Below the pieces are notes generated by a model. That model did not search any database. It was given only the letters and a program-made list of their open reading frames with translations, and was not told where the DNA came from. From Helicobacter sp. MIT 21-1697 (GTDB taxonomy: Bacteria; Campylobacterota; Campylobacteria; Campylobacterales; Helicobacteraceae), in contig NZ_JAPHNC010000007.1 in NCBI RefSeq assembly GCF_026241255.1, forward strand, positions 1 to 64,000: 64,000 bases of DNA, read 5' to 3'. Shown here piece after piece: positions 55,496-64,000 of this stretch (position 1 is its first letter; each line of letters begins with the position of its first letter). Both the position numbers and the translations under genes were made by a program.

Positions 55496-56317
55496 ATGAA
55501 AAAAATTGTAGAAAAGAGTTTGGAAGCAGCTCTTATTAAAGCATCAACAGAGTTAAGTTGTTCGGTAGCAGACTTGGAATATGAAATCGTGCAGAATCCT
55601 TCAAGTGGGTTTTTAGGTTTGGGAAAAAAAGAAGCAATTATTATTGTAGAATCAAAACATAAAGATTCGCCAAAGCCTATTAATGAAAAATATGTAAAAC
55701 AAGAAGTGCAAGAGCGATTTAAACCCGCGCAAGCTCCCAAAAGAGATTATGGAAACTCAACTGCGTATGTAGCAGATAAGGAATCTTTATATAAAGAAGA
55801 TATTGGCTCACAGCAGCTTTGGGGAGAGCAAGCACAATGGGATTTGCCATCTCAAGATGATGATGCGAATGCACAAGAGATTTGTAAGGAAATAAAGGAG
55901 CTTTTTGCGCTACTTCCCTTTGAAATTGATCGCTTTGAGGTAAGAATGGAGGAGAATAATACACTTTTTGTATATATTGATGGACGTGATTGTGCATTGC
56001 TGATTGGAGAGAGAGGCTATCGTTACAAAGCACTTTCATACTTGCTTTTTAATTGGATTAATCCTAAATATGGTTATTCGCTTCGTCTTGAAATCGCAGA
56101 GTTTTTTAAGAATCAAGAAGAAATGATTGATATATATCTCAAAGAGATAGTTCATTCTGTTAAGATTAATGGCAAAGCTCAAACTAAGATACTTGATGGG
56201 ATTTTGGTATATATTGCTTTAAATAAATTACGCGAAATATTCCCTGATAAGTATGTATCTGTGCGTCAAAATGACGCAAATGAAAAATACGTTATCGTCA
56301 ATGATTTTAGACGATAG
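55496..56317 (+). CDS. RNA-binding protein Jag/KhpB
   Basis: The 273-residue protein has the Jag N-terminal domain ([18 protein letters not shown], then [16 protein letters not shown]). A KH-like domain follows ([27 protein letters not shown]), and a C-terminal R3H-type region lacks a clear R-x3-H. In other bacteria KhpB binds RNA and affects cell division and envelope. It follows yidC as usual and overlaps mnmE by 38 bases. Confidence 0.88.
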   Translation: MKKIVEKSLEAALIKASTELSCSVADLEYEIVQNPSSGFLGLGKKEAIIIVESKHKDSPKPINEKYVKQEVQERFKPAQAPKRDYGNSTAYVADKESLYKEDIGSQQLWGEQAQWDLPSQDDDANAQEICKEIKELFALLPFEIDRFEVRMEENNTLFVYIDGRDCALLIGERGYRYKALSYLLFNWINPKYGYSLRLEIAEFFKNQEEMIDIYLKEIVHSVKINGKAQTKILDGILVYIALNKLREIFPDKYVSVRQNDANEKYVIVNDFRR

Positions 56318-57683
56318 CACTATTGTTGCTATTGCCACTCCTATAGGTGTGGGGGCGATAAGCATTGTGCGCCTAAGCGGAGAGAGGGCTTATCATATAG
56401 CTCTTACCCTTACTCATAAAAAATCTCTAAAGCCTAGATACGCTCACTTATGCCATATTTATGATACACAACAAACACCTATTGATGAAGCTTTGGTGCT
56501 TTATTTTCCCAAACCATATAGTTATACAACTCAAGATGTATGTGAAGTGCAGTGTCACGGCGGCATTGTAAGTGCAAGAGCAATAGTGCAACTTTGTTTG
56601 CGCTTAGGCGCTAGAATGGCTCAAGCAGGTGAATTTGCCAAACGCGCCTTTTTGGGCGGACGATTAGATTTGGCACAAGTTCAAGCTGTTGCTGGACTGA
56701 TTCACTCTCAAAGTCTTGAGGCAAACAAGATTCTTATGCGCCAACTCAAGGGTGATTTAGGAGTGTTTGTAAATCGCACACGCGAGAATCTCCTTGAGAT
56801 TCTTGCCTTTAGCGAAGTGCATATTGATTATAGTGAAGAGGTAGAAGAAGGCTATATGCGAGATATTGAGCAAAAATTAGCACATATTGAAAATGAATTA
56901 TCGCATATTTATCATATTTCTCTTACGCGACAATGTATGATTGAGGGTTATACATTGAGCATTATTGGTAAGCCAAATGTAGGCAAAAGTTCTTTGCTTA
57001 ATGCGCTTTTAAGATATGAGCGTGCGATTGTGAGTGAGATAGAGGGGACAACACGAGATACTATTGAAGAGACACTTACTATTCAAGGCAGCTTGTTGCG
57101 CATAGTTGATACAGCAGGTATTCGTCAAAGCGATGATAAAATTGAACAAATTGGTATTTCAAAAACAAAACAAGCCCTTATGCAAAGCAATATTATTCTT
57201 GCTCTTTTTGATGGCTCTCGTCCATTTGATGAGGAAGATGAGGCAATTATGGAGATTCTTAAAACTCAATGTCAAGATAAATATATTCTTGTGATTATCA
57301 ATAAGAGTGATTTGCCACTTCGCTGCGAAGACGAGCTACTTCACAATTTGCTTCACTCACATAATAAAGCCTTGCTTCCTGCACCTTTGCACTTAAGTGC
57401 AAAATATGAGGGTGTGCAAAAAGTATTAGAATGTTTAGAAGAAGTGATAAGTACACATAATGGAGATGAAAGTATGATTCTTACATCAAGTTACCAACTT
57501 GATTGCATTAAAAGGGCGTTAGAGTGTATTACAAAAGCTTATGAAGTGCTTGATATGGGGCAATTAGAGTTATTTTCATATCAGATACAAGATTGTATAG
57601 AATCTCTTTGTAATATCACTCGTCCTTACGAAAATGCAGAGTTGCTAGATAAGCTTTTTGGCACATTTTGTTTGGGAAAATAG
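56280..57683 (+). CDS. mnmE: tRNA modification GTPase MnmE
   Basis: MnmE with MnmG modifies the wobble uridine of tRNAs. The 467-residue protein has the folate-binding N-terminal domain ([23 protein letters not shown]), G-domain motifs [15 protein letters not shown] and [10 protein letters not shown], the NKSD motif, and the C-terminal cysteine motif FCLGK. The ATG at 56280 matches the family N-terminus better than 56253 or 56271. The region after it to 57824 carries the clpB promoter. Confidence 0.93.
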   Translation: MKNTLSSMILDDSTIVAIATPIGVGAISIVRLSGERAYHIALTLTHKKSLKPRYAHLCHIYDTQQTPIDEALVLYFPKPYSYTTQDVCEVQCHGGIVSARAIVQLCLRLGARMAQAGEFAKRAFLGGRLDLAQVQAVAGLIHSQSLEANKILMRQLKGDLGVFVNRTRENLLEILAFSEVHIDYSEEVEEGYMRDIEQKLAHIENELSHIYHISLTRQCMIEGYTLSIIGKPNVGKSSLLNALLRYERAIVSEIEGTTRDTIEETLTIQGSLLRIVDTAGIRQSDDKIEQIGISKTKQALMQSNIILALFDGSRPFDEEDEAIMEILKTQCQDKYILVIINKSDLPLRCEDELLHNLLHSHNKALLPAPLHLSAKYEGVQKVLECLEEVISTHNGDESMILTSSYQLDCIKRALECITKAYEVLDMGQLELFSYQIQDCIESLCNITRPYENAELLDKLFGTFCLGK

Positions 57684-57765
57684 CGATAAAACAATCACAT
57701 CTTAGATTCTTTTCTTTAAAATATTCCACAAGATTGCTAAGTTATAAGTTATTTTATAAATAAAC

Positions 57766-57794
57766 TTGACATTAAATGACTAAACTTATATAAT
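57766..57794 (+). promoter_or_regulatory. Consensus sigma70 promoter of clpB
   Basis: TTGACA (57766-57771) and TATAAT (57789-57794) have a 17-base spacer, a perfect sigma70 consensus. Repeats of AAACTT at 57762, 57782 and 57807 surround it. No CIRCE or clear HspR (HAIR) operator is seen, although regulators may use other sites. Confidence 0.7.
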
Positions 57795-57808
57795 GTAGTT
57801 CATATAAA

Positions 57809-57824
57809 ACTTAAGGAGTTAAGT
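57809..57824 (+). promoter_or_regulatory. Hairpin enclosing the clpB ribosome-binding site
   Basis: ACTTAA-GGAG-TTAAGT forms a perfect 6-bp stem whose 4-base loop is the ribosome site GGAG; the ATG follows directly. An AU-rich weak hairpin of this kind could act as a simple temperature-sensitive element for a heat-shock chaperone. The loop leaves the GGAG exposed, so the direction of any effect is open. Confidence 0.45.
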
Positions 57825-60404
57825 ATGAATTTATTTGAAAAATTAACAAATCAGATGAAAGAAACGCTTGATAGTGCAGCTTCACTTGCCCTGCATTCAA
57901 GTAATCAAGAAATTTCTCCCGCACATCTATATTGGGCACTTTTGAGTAATCATCAAAGTGTGCTTCATCAGGCTTTGAATAAAATGAATGTTGATAAAGC
58001 TGCACTTGAGCTTCAAGCACGCAGTGAGGTAGATAAGCTTCCTAAAAGCTCACAGGTGCAAAAAGAGAATCTAAGCATCAGCAAAGATCTTTCAAACGCA
58101 CTCAATTTTGCTCAAGGTGAAGCAACTAAGAATGGTGATAGTTTCATTGCAGTAGATATGTTTTTGATTGCTAATCTTAAAGAAAGCGCTTTTATAGCGA
58201 TATTTAAACCTCTTGTAGATATTGTAGAATTTAAGAAGACATTGCTAAGCTTAAGAGGAGAGAGCAAGATAGAATCTCAAAGTGGCGATGATAATTTAGA
58301 ATCTTTAAGCAAATTTGGTATTGATTTGACCCAAAAGGCTTTAGAAAACACACTTGACCCTGTGATAGGGCGTGATGATGAGATTAATGCAATGATGCAG
58401 ATTCTCATACGCAAGAGCAAAAATAATCCTATTTTATTGGGAGAACCCGGTGTAGGAAAAACAGCTGTGGTAGAGGGCTTAGCACAGAGAATTATAACCA
58501 AAGCTGTACCCACGAGTTTGCAAAATAAAAAGCTCATTGCCCTTGATATGAGCGCACTTATTGCTGGAGCGAAATATCGCGGAGAGTTTGAAGAGCGACT
58601 GAAAAATGTTGTTGATGAAGTCAAAAAAGCTGGAAATATCATTTTATTTATTGATGAGATTCACACTATTGTGGGTGCGGGAGCAAGTGAGGGAAGTATG
58701 GACGCAGCAAATATACTTAAACCTGCTCTTGCGCGAGGAGAACTTCATACTATTGGTGCAACCACTCTAAAAGAGTATCGCAAATATTTTGAAAAAGATG
58801 CTGCTCTCACACGGCGATTTCAGCCTATAAGTGTGAATGAACCTAGCATTAATGAAGCATTACAAATTTTGCGAGGGATTAAGCCAAATTTAGAAGCGCA
58901 TCATAATGTTAATATCGCAGATACTGCCCTTATAGCTGCGGCAAAGCTTTCAAGTCGTTATATTACCGATAGATTTTTGCCCGATAAGGCGATTGATTTG
59001 ATTGATGAGGCGGCGGCAGAGTTGAAAATGCAAATAGAATCTGAACCTTTGGAGTTAAGTAAGATTAAAAAACAAATTGCTAACCTAGAGGTGGAAAAAC
59101 AAGCGCTCAATATGGAAAAAACAAATGTTAATGAGACGCGTGTCTTAGAGATTGATAAAGAGTTAGAGGATTTGCGCGAGGAAAGAATGAGACTTGAGAG
59201 TAAATTTGAGCAAGAAAAGAGTGTTTTTACGCGTATTGCTACGATAAAAGCAGAGCTTGATAGTCTCAAAAGAGAATCTGAACTTGCCAAACGAAGTGGA
59301 GATTACAACAAAGCAGCTGAAATTGATTATGGCAAAATCCCTGATATTCAAGCCCAAGAAGCAGCCTTGCATACACAATGGGAAGAAATGCAAAAAAATG
59401 GCACTTTGCTTAAAAATGCGGTAACAAAAGAGAGTATTGCGGGAGTGGTGAGTCGTTGGAGTGGGATTCCGATTAAAAAAATGCTTCAAAGCCAAAAAGA
59501 ACGTATTTTGGGTATAGAATCTGAACTTGAAAAAAGTGTAGTGGGACAAGATGATGCAATCAAAGCCATTGCGCGGGCAATTAAACGCAATAAAGCTGGG
59601 TTAAATGATGCCTCGCGCCCTATTGGAAGCTTTTTATTTTTGGGACCAACAGGCGTGGGCAAAACGCAATGTGCAAAAACTTTAGCGGAATTTTTATTTG
59701 ATAATGCCAAATCGCTTGTGCGTATTGATATGAGCGAATATATGGAAAAGCATTCTGTGAGTAGGCTCGTAGGAGCGCCTCCGGGCTATGTGGGCTATGA
59801 GGAGGGAGGTGTGCTCACAGAAGCAATAAGGCGTAAGCCTTATAGTATCGTGCTTTTTGATGAAGTGGAAAAGGCACATCCTGATGTGTTTAATATTCTC
59901 TTGCAAGTGCTTGATGATGGGCGATTGACTGATAGCAAGGGTGTGAGTGTGGATTTTACCAACACAATTATTATTTTGACAAGCAATATTGCAAGTGATA
60001 AAATTATAGAAATTGATGATAAACAAGAGCGTCAAAAGGCTGTGAAAGAGGCACTTAAAATGTATTTTAAGCCAGAATTTTTAAATCGCCTTGATGATGT
60101 GGTCATCTTTAATCCACTCGGACTTACTGATATTACAAAAATTGTGGATATTATGTTTGAATCTCTAGCAAAAAGGGCGCAAGAAAGAGGCATTAGCATT
60201 ACACTAAGTAGCCAAGCACGGGAGCATATAGCACAAGTGGGTTTTGATAGCATATATGGTGCGCGTCCGCTCAAAAGGGCATTATACGAAGAGGTTGAAG
60301 ATAGGTTAGCAGATTTAATTTTGCGTGATGAAATTAAAGAGGGGGATAGGGTGAATTTTGTGCTTGAAAATGGTGAAATTTGCACAGATATACAAAAAGG
60401 ATAG
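57825..60404 (+). CDS. clpB: ATP-dependent chaperone ClpB
   Basis: ClpB disaggregates proteins with DnaK after heat stress. The 859-residue protein has the N domain, two AAA+ domains with Walker [15 protein letters not shown] (about 206-213) and [13 protein letters not shown] (about 607-614), Walker [11 protein letters not shown], and the coiled-coil middle domain (about 400-520). The leader holds a perfect promoter and a hairpin around the ribosome site. Length is standard. Confidence 0.96.
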   Translation: MNLFEKLTNQMKETLDSAASLALHSSNQEISPAHLYWALLSNHQSVLHQALNKMNVDKAALELQARSEVDKLPKSSQVQKENLSISKDLSNALNFAQGEATKNGDSFIAVDMFLIANLKESAFIAIFKPLVDIVEFKKTLLSLRGESKIESQSGDDNLESLSKFGIDLTQKALENTLDPVIGRDDEINAMMQILIRKSKNNPILLGEPGVGKTAVVEGLAQRIITKAVPTSLQNKKLIALDMSALIAGAKYRGEFEERLKNVVDEVKKAGNIILFIDEIHTIVGAGASEGSMDAANILKPALARGELHTIGATTLKEYRKYFEKDAALTRRFQPISVNEPSINEALQILRGIKPNLEAHHNVNIADTALIAAAKLSSRYITDRFLPDKAIDLIDEAAAELKMQIESEPLELSKIKKQIANLEVEKQALNMEKTNVNETRVLEIDKELEDLREERMRLESKFEQEKSVFTRIATIKAELDSLKRESELAKRSGDYNKAAEIDYGKIPDIQAQEAALHTQWEEMQKNGTLLKNAVTKESIAGVVSRWSGIPIKKMLQSQKERILGIESELEKSVVGQDDAIKAIARAIKRNKAGLNDASRPIGSFLFLGPTGVGKTQCAKTLAEFLFDNAKSLVRIDMSEYMEKHSVSRLVGAPPGYVGYEEGGVLTEAIRRKPYSIVLFDEVEKAHPDVFNILLQVLDDGRLTDSKGVSVDFTNTIIILTSNIASDKIIEIDDKQERQKAVKEALKMYFKPEFLNRLDDVVIFNPLGLTDITKIVDIMFESLAKRAQERGISITLSSQAREHIAQVGFDSIYGARPLKRALYEEVEDRLADLILRDEIKEGDRVNFVLENGEICTDIQKG

Positions 60405-60456
60405 AATCTTAGAGAACTAAGAGTGAAAGTGCTTCACTCTTGTATGGTAGATTCTA
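60402..60456. terminator. Bidirectional hairpin between clpB and efp
   Basis: An inner stem AAGAGTGAA (60419-60427) pairs with TTCACTCTT (60433-60441), loop of five. An outer stem TAGAATCT (60402-60409) pairs with AGATTCTA (60449-60456). The structure sits between two convergent genes and is symmetrical, so it could stop transcription from both sides. A run of T is lacking, which weakens the terminator call. Confidence 0.5.
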
Positions 60457-60459
60457 AAG

Positions 60460-61023
60460 CTATTTGACTTTTTCAAGATATTCGCCTGTTTCGGTATTAA
60501 CCTTAATCTTTTCGCCCTCTAATATATGAAAAGGCACTTGCACAACTGCACCTGTTTCAAGTGTAGCAGGCTTTTTGCCGCCGCTGCTTGTATCACCCTT
60601 GAAATTTGGCGCAGTCTCTGTAATGGTGAGCTCTACAACAAGGGGCACATCAACAGAAATCGCCTTTTCATTATGAAAGAGAATCTGGACATTGAGTCCA
60701 TCAATAATCCATTTTGCTGCATCGCCTACTTGCTCATCGCTCAAAGCAATTTGTTCATAAGTGGTTGTATCCATAAATTGAAATGCACCACCATCGTGGT
60801 AGAGGAATTGCATTGTTTTTTCTTGTAAATTGGGCTCTTCACATTTATCGCCTGCGTGAAAAGTTTTTTCAATGACTTTACCATCAAGAAATGATTTAAT
60901 TTTTGCTCGCACAAACGCTGCACCTTTGCCGGGTTTTACATGTTGATATTCGGTGATTCTATATGGAATCCCATCAATTTCAATTTTCAATCCTTTTTTG
61001 AGTTCGCTCATTCCAATCGCCAT
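60460..61023 (-). CDS. efp: Elongation factor P
   Basis: EF-P relieves ribosome stalling at polyproline. The 187-residue protein has three beta-barrel domains, starting [20 protein letters not shown], with the modifiable-lysine loop [15 protein letters not shown] and the C-terminal GEYLEKVK. It lies on the minus strand before an inserted FkbM gene and fba, where H. pylori has efp and fba as direct neighbours. Confidence 0.95.
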   Translation of the reverse strand: MAIGMSELKKGLKIEIDGIPYRITEYQHVKPGKGAAFVRAKIKSFLDGKVIEKTFHAGDKCEEPNLQEKTMQFLYHDGGAFQFMDTTTYEQIALSDEQVGDAAKWIIDGLNVQILFHNEKAISVDVPLVVELTITETAPNFKGDTSSGGKKPATLETGAVVQVPFHILEGEKIKVNTETGEYLEKVK

Positions 61024-61109
61024 AAACGCTCCTTAAATAATATAGGGAATTTCAAGGCTTTATTATACCATAAACTCCTCTCTTTAAGCACTAGCTATGG
61101 CATAAATAT

Positions 61110-61908
61110 TTATATTCTCTCAAAGAATCTATCGCAACCAAGTCTTATAATTTCTTTATATCCACGTGCGCTCAAAAATTCATAAATACCAGAATCTTGT
61201 GGATAATTATCTTCTATGCCGATGAGATGAATGTGGTATTTTGAAAAATCAATAGATTCTAAAATGCTCATTTCTCCACCCTCTACATCAATAGAGAGAT
61301 AATCAATTTCTTTAATATCTTTATGGTTTGCCATTATGCTATCAAATTTCATACCTTGTATTTTGATGATTTTTTTGCTCCCACCAAATTCCGCTATTTC
61401 ACGTTCTATGCGTTCCAAATGCTCTTTGTTGTATTCGCTCATTATGCCGCTTAGCATTTGAGGTCCTTGTATTTGTAAAAATTCTATCTCTTCATCTTTA
61501 TCGCAAAGAGCTACATTGTATTTCGTGCTTGTGGGGCTTTGGCGATTTTGCAAAAGCTTTGGGAAGACATTGCTATCAGCTTCAATGAGAATACCACTCC
61601 AATTTTGATAGTGTGGAGTATCTTTGGGGAGATTGCTTAACATTTCTAACATATAAGTATTACTTAGGGTAATACCATCGTTTGCGCCAATATCAATGAA
61701 AAAATATGATGATTTTTTGGGTTTGCTTGTGTAGTAGTTATAAACAAATAAATCCTGCATATATTGAGAAAAGGAGAAACCTACAATACCTACTTCTTTA
61801 TAAAAGGCAAACGGATTTTTCCTGATTATCTTTGCCCCCCCCCCTGTATAACTTTTTTGCTAAACTTAATTTCAAACGTTGTAGTTTTGCATTTATAAAA
61901 CCTATCAT
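61110..61908 (-). CDS. FkbM family methyltransferase, phase-variable, frame OFF
   Basis: A start at 61908 with the strong site AAGGAGG gives MIGFINAKLQRLKLSLAKK and runs into a G10 tract. In this state it continues in the wrong frame and stops after 37 codons. The main frame (KIIRKNPFAFYKEVG, then SYFFIDIGANDGITLSNT) contains the SAM-binding loop and the FkbM pattern DYLSIDVEGGEMSILESID. One G fewer joins them to give 265 residues. FkbM enzymes methylate sugars or other surface groups. The gene lies between efp and fba, an insertion relative to H. pylori. Confidence 0.8.
61835..61844 (-). repeat. G10 phase-variation tract in FkbM gene (OFF)
   Basis: Ten C residues on the plus strand are G10 on the coding strand, at about codons 22 to 25. 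Nine would put the start in frame with the methyltransferase domain; ten gives a 37-codon product. Confidence 0.85.
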
Positions 61909-61927
61909 CTGCGCCTCCTTCGTATCA

Positions 61928-62851
61928 TTAAATTTTTCCAGCAGAGCCAAGAATGCCCATTCTTTCTACCATTACTCTTTTCATTGCTTCCATTGCAGGC
62001 GCAAAGAACTTGCGCAAATCAAATTGAGTAGGGTCTTCTTTGGCTATGCGGCGCACCTCTGCCATAAAAGCTATACGCAAATCTGTGTCAATATTAACTT
62101 TATTGATGCCACCTTTGACCGCTTCTTGCAAAAATGCAAATGGCACACCCTTGCTCCCTTTTAAATCCCCGCCTGTGGCTAAAAATGCTTCACGCACATA
62201 ATCAGGTATAGCACTTGCGCCGTGCAAAACAAGAGGGATATTCGTTCTGCGTTTGACTTCTTGGAGTCTTGCAAAATCAAGCTTTGGCTCACCTTTAAAT
62301 TTAAATGCGCCGTGGCTTGTGCCAATAGCTGGAGCAAGATAATCTACTTGAGTTTGTTTCACAAATTCTTCTGCTTCATCAGGATTGATAAGCACTGCAT
62401 CTTTTTCATCAACAGAAATATTATCCTCAATACCCATAAGTCTGCCGAGCTCTGCCTCTACGCTCACACCTTTGCTATGAGCGTATTGCACAACTTCTTT
62501 TGTGGTTGCAAGATTCTCTTTAAAAGAGTGATGGGAAGCATCAATCATTACAGAGGTAAATCCAGCCTCAACTGCCCTTTGGCAAGATTCTAAACTTGTG
62601 CCGTGGTCAAGATTGAGTGCCACAGGAATATGAGGATAGCGATTTGATAGAATCTTAACCATTCCAACAGCCATATCAATGCCCATATATTTAATTGCAC
62701 CCTCACTTGCTTGCACGATAATGGGCGATTTTGCTTCATTTGCTGCAAGAAAAATAGCATTGAGCATTTCAAAATTGACAAAATTAAATGCACCTACTCC
62801 ATAACCCTCTTTATGTGCTTTAAGTAATATTTCACTTCCTGAAACGAGCAT
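61928..62851 (-). CDS. fba: Fructose-bisphosphate aldolase, class II
   Basis: The zinc enzyme interconverts fructose-1,6-bisphosphate and triose phosphates in glycolysis and gluconeogenesis. The 307-residue protein has the zinc-ligand segment LNLDHGTSLESC, the conserved MIDASHHSF, VEAELGRLMG, and the C-terminal LHGASAIPD. It follows the peptidyl-prolyl isomerase gene with a 27-base gap behind AAGGAGGG. Confidence 0.95.
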   Translation of the reverse strand: MLVSGSEILLKAHKEGYGVGAFNFVNFEMLNAIFLAANEAKSPIIVQASEGAIKYMGIDMAVGMVKILSNRYPHIPVALNLDHGTSLESCQRAVEAGFTSVMIDASHHSFKENLATTKEVVQYAHSKGVSVEAELGRLMGIEDNISVDEKDAVLINPDEAEEFVKQTQVDYLAPAIGTSHGAFKFKGEPKLDFARLQEVKRRTNIPLVLHGASAIPDYVREAFLATGGDLKGSKGVPFAFLQEAVKGGINKVNIDTDLRIAFMAEVRRIAKEDPTQFDLRKFFAPAMEAMKRVMVERMGILGSAGKI

Positions 62852-62878
62852 AGCCCCTCCTTTCTTAATTTTAATAAT

Positions 62879-63709
62879 TTATTTTGTAATTTTGATTTTA
62901 GCTTTAGCACGCAAAGCTTGAATCTTTTGCATCATACCGCCTTGAATACTTTGCATTTTGATACTATTTTCAATGATTTTTTTAGCATCTTTATAAGGAA
63001 TGACTTTGGGCTCACTTTTGCGTTCAAGATAGATAATATGATAGCCAAATTGCGTAAGAACAGGCTCTTTTGTATAAGTGCCCGGTTTTAAATCAAAAGC
63101 AGCTTTAGAAAACATAGGATCCATACCTGCGCGTTTGAATACGCCCAAATCCCCACCATTTTTTTGTTGTTTTGAAGCAGGGTCAATAGATTTTGCATTT
63201 GCGAGCTCTATGAATTTGGCTTCTACTTTCGCTTTACCTGCCTTATCAAGTTCTTTAATAATCTCTTTTGCTTCAGATTCTGATTTTACAAGAATATGTC
63301 GCGCCTTGCCTTCTTGGTCAATAAACTCACCTTCATTTTCTTGGTAAATTTTACGAAGTTGAGCATCATTCATCGTTGGGACTTGCGTGCTGTTAGCTTG
63401 TTTTTTTGTCCATAAATCAATAAGGAGATTGTCTTTAATGCTATTAATGGCATCAGTGTATTCTTTAGAAGCGTCTAGCTTTTCTTGTTTGGCAGCTTTA
63501 AGAATGAGTTGCCTATTTACAAGCTCATTAATGAGCATTTCTTTTTCTTGGTCAGAGAGTTTATTATAGTTAAAGTTTGGGATAGTTTGTTTGAGAATCT
63601 CCATATCTTTGTCTGTAATGGCTACACCATCAACCGTTGCATAGGTTTTGGCTTGAAGAGATACGCACACAAGAGAGGCAAGTATCGTGGCAAGAAGTTG
63701 GCGTTTCAT
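62879..63709 (-). CDS. Periplasmic peptidyl-prolyl cis-trans isomerase (PpiC/SurA type)
   Basis: The 276-residue protein has a signal peptide (LATILASLVCVSLQAK), an N-terminal helical chaperone part and a parvulin domain (about 135-230): ARHILVKSESEAK, NGGDLGVFKRAGMDPMFSKA and TQFGYHIIYLE. It is the counterpart of PEB4/CBF2 of Campylobacter and the H. pylori secreted PPIase. It assists outer-membrane protein folding. The cluster ppi-fba-efp is conserved in Helicobacter. Confidence 0.92.
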   Translation of the reverse strand: MKRQLLATILASLVCVSLQAKTYATVDGVAITDKDMEILKQTIPNFNYNKLSDQEKEMLINELVNRQLILKAAKQEKLDASKEYTDAINSIKDNLLIDLWTKKQANSTQVPTMNDAQLRKIYQENEGEFIDQEGKARHILVKSESEAKEIIKELDKAGKAKVEAKFIELANAKSIDPASKQQKNGGDLGVFKRAGMDPMFSKAAFDLKPGTYTKEPVLTQFGYHIIYLERKSEPKVIPYKDAKKIIENSIKMQSIQGGMMQKIQALRAKAKIKITK

Positions 63710-63805
63710 AGTATTGCTCCGAAATTAAGATTGTGCGATTGTATCAGATAAAGCTAAACATATTGTAAGCTAGTGTTTTGAATCATATTTAGGTTTAATA
63801 AGCCT

Positions 63806-64000
63806 TTATGAGGAAGTATTGAGTTTATGTGCAAGGCTATGTGCAAAATCAATGCACGAGCTAATGCTTGGAATAGGACTAATGTGAGCATTTATATCTT
63901 TTTCAAAGTGGGCAAAAGTGCTCCGTCCAATAGCCACTGCTACATAATGATAATCCCACCCAAAGTTTGCCACAAAACTCTCATATGCACTAGGTGCGCT
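63806..64000 (-). CDS. hemD: Probable uroporphyrinogen-III synthase, 3' end only
   Basis: The last 64 codons of a minus-strand gene run off the window. The peptide SAPSAYESFVANFGW and VAVAIGRSTFAHF with ISPIPSISSCIDFAHSL matches the C-terminal half of HemD, which closes hydroxymethylbilane to uroporphyrinogen III in haem synthesis. The stop is at 63806-63808. Only part is visible, so the call is tentative. Confidence 0.6.
   Translation of the reverse strand, partial: SAPSAYESFVANFGWDYHYVAVAIGRSTFAHFEKDINAHISPIPSISSCIDFAHSLAHKLNTSS

Noticed and set aside
1-64000. CRISPR arrays, insertion sequences and prophage
   Set aside because: No regularly spaced repeats, transposase, integrase or phage genes were seen.

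Overview
The window is AT-rich, densely coded DNA from the chromosome of a Helicobacter, most likely an enterohepatic species such as H. hepaticus or a close relative. This is inferred from the protein families (FlgS, short HisG, NapAGHBLD without NapC, Sel1 cysteine-repeat proteins, MurF with a membrane extension), from extended -10 promoters and from gene orders shared with H. pylori (serA/rpsA/ispH/aroA; csrA/ispE/smpB/exbBD/rpmH/rnpA/yidD/yidC/jag/mnmE; ppi/fba/efp). Recognition is from memory of protein families; no search was run.

Layout. 1-1837: an HD-domain protein, then a decayed intergenic stretch ending in a C11 tract. 1838-9667: a surface-glycan cassette with two GtrB-type glycosyltransferases, three polytopic GT-C-like membrane proteins and a GtrA-type flippase, carrying five G or C tracts of 9 to 11 bases. 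Two of its genes are out of frame as sequenced. It is followed by kdsB (CMP-Kdo synthesis) and a MATE exporter. 11822-13958: a Crp/Fnr regulator divergent from a membrane protein, a 27-residue membrane peptide and a group III truncated haemoglobin, then a broken esterase. 13961-20532: the periplasmic nitrate reductase operon napAGHBLD on the minus strand, preceded by a perfect TTGAT-N4-ATCAA box. 20827-21148: a putA remnant. 21241-27337: greA, dut, a YfgM-like/BamB-like pair, coaX, hisG and a TraF/FadL-like outer-membrane protein with a G10 tract. 27527-31505: two Sel1 proteins, tRNA-Pro and flagellar flgI, flgJ-like and flgS. 31575-44816: housekeeping genes (aroA, ispH, rpsA, serA, uvrA, ddl, murF). 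44813-46771: two ankyrin proteins. 46833-57683: truB, csrA, ispE, smpB, exbBD, a ZorA/ZorB-like pair inserted before rpmH, then rnpA-yidD-yidC-jag-mnmE. 57825-64000: clpB, efp, a phase-variable FkbM methyltransferase, fba, a PpiC-type isomerase and the 3' end of a probable hemD.

Themes. Surface variation is prominent: seven homopolymeric G/C tracts, six inside genes, with three of those genes OFF and three ON. In the glycan cassette, GT2 enzymes would load sugars on polyprenyl phosphate, GtrA would flip them, and the GT-C-like proteins would transfer them outside the membrane. The Crp/Fnr protein has the E-x-x-S-R recognition-helix pattern expected to read the box upstream of napA, which suggests that nitrate respiration and the haemoglobin cluster share a control circuit. 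The ZorAB-like pair, without the usual Zorya effectors nearby, is the best candidate here for an undescribed system.
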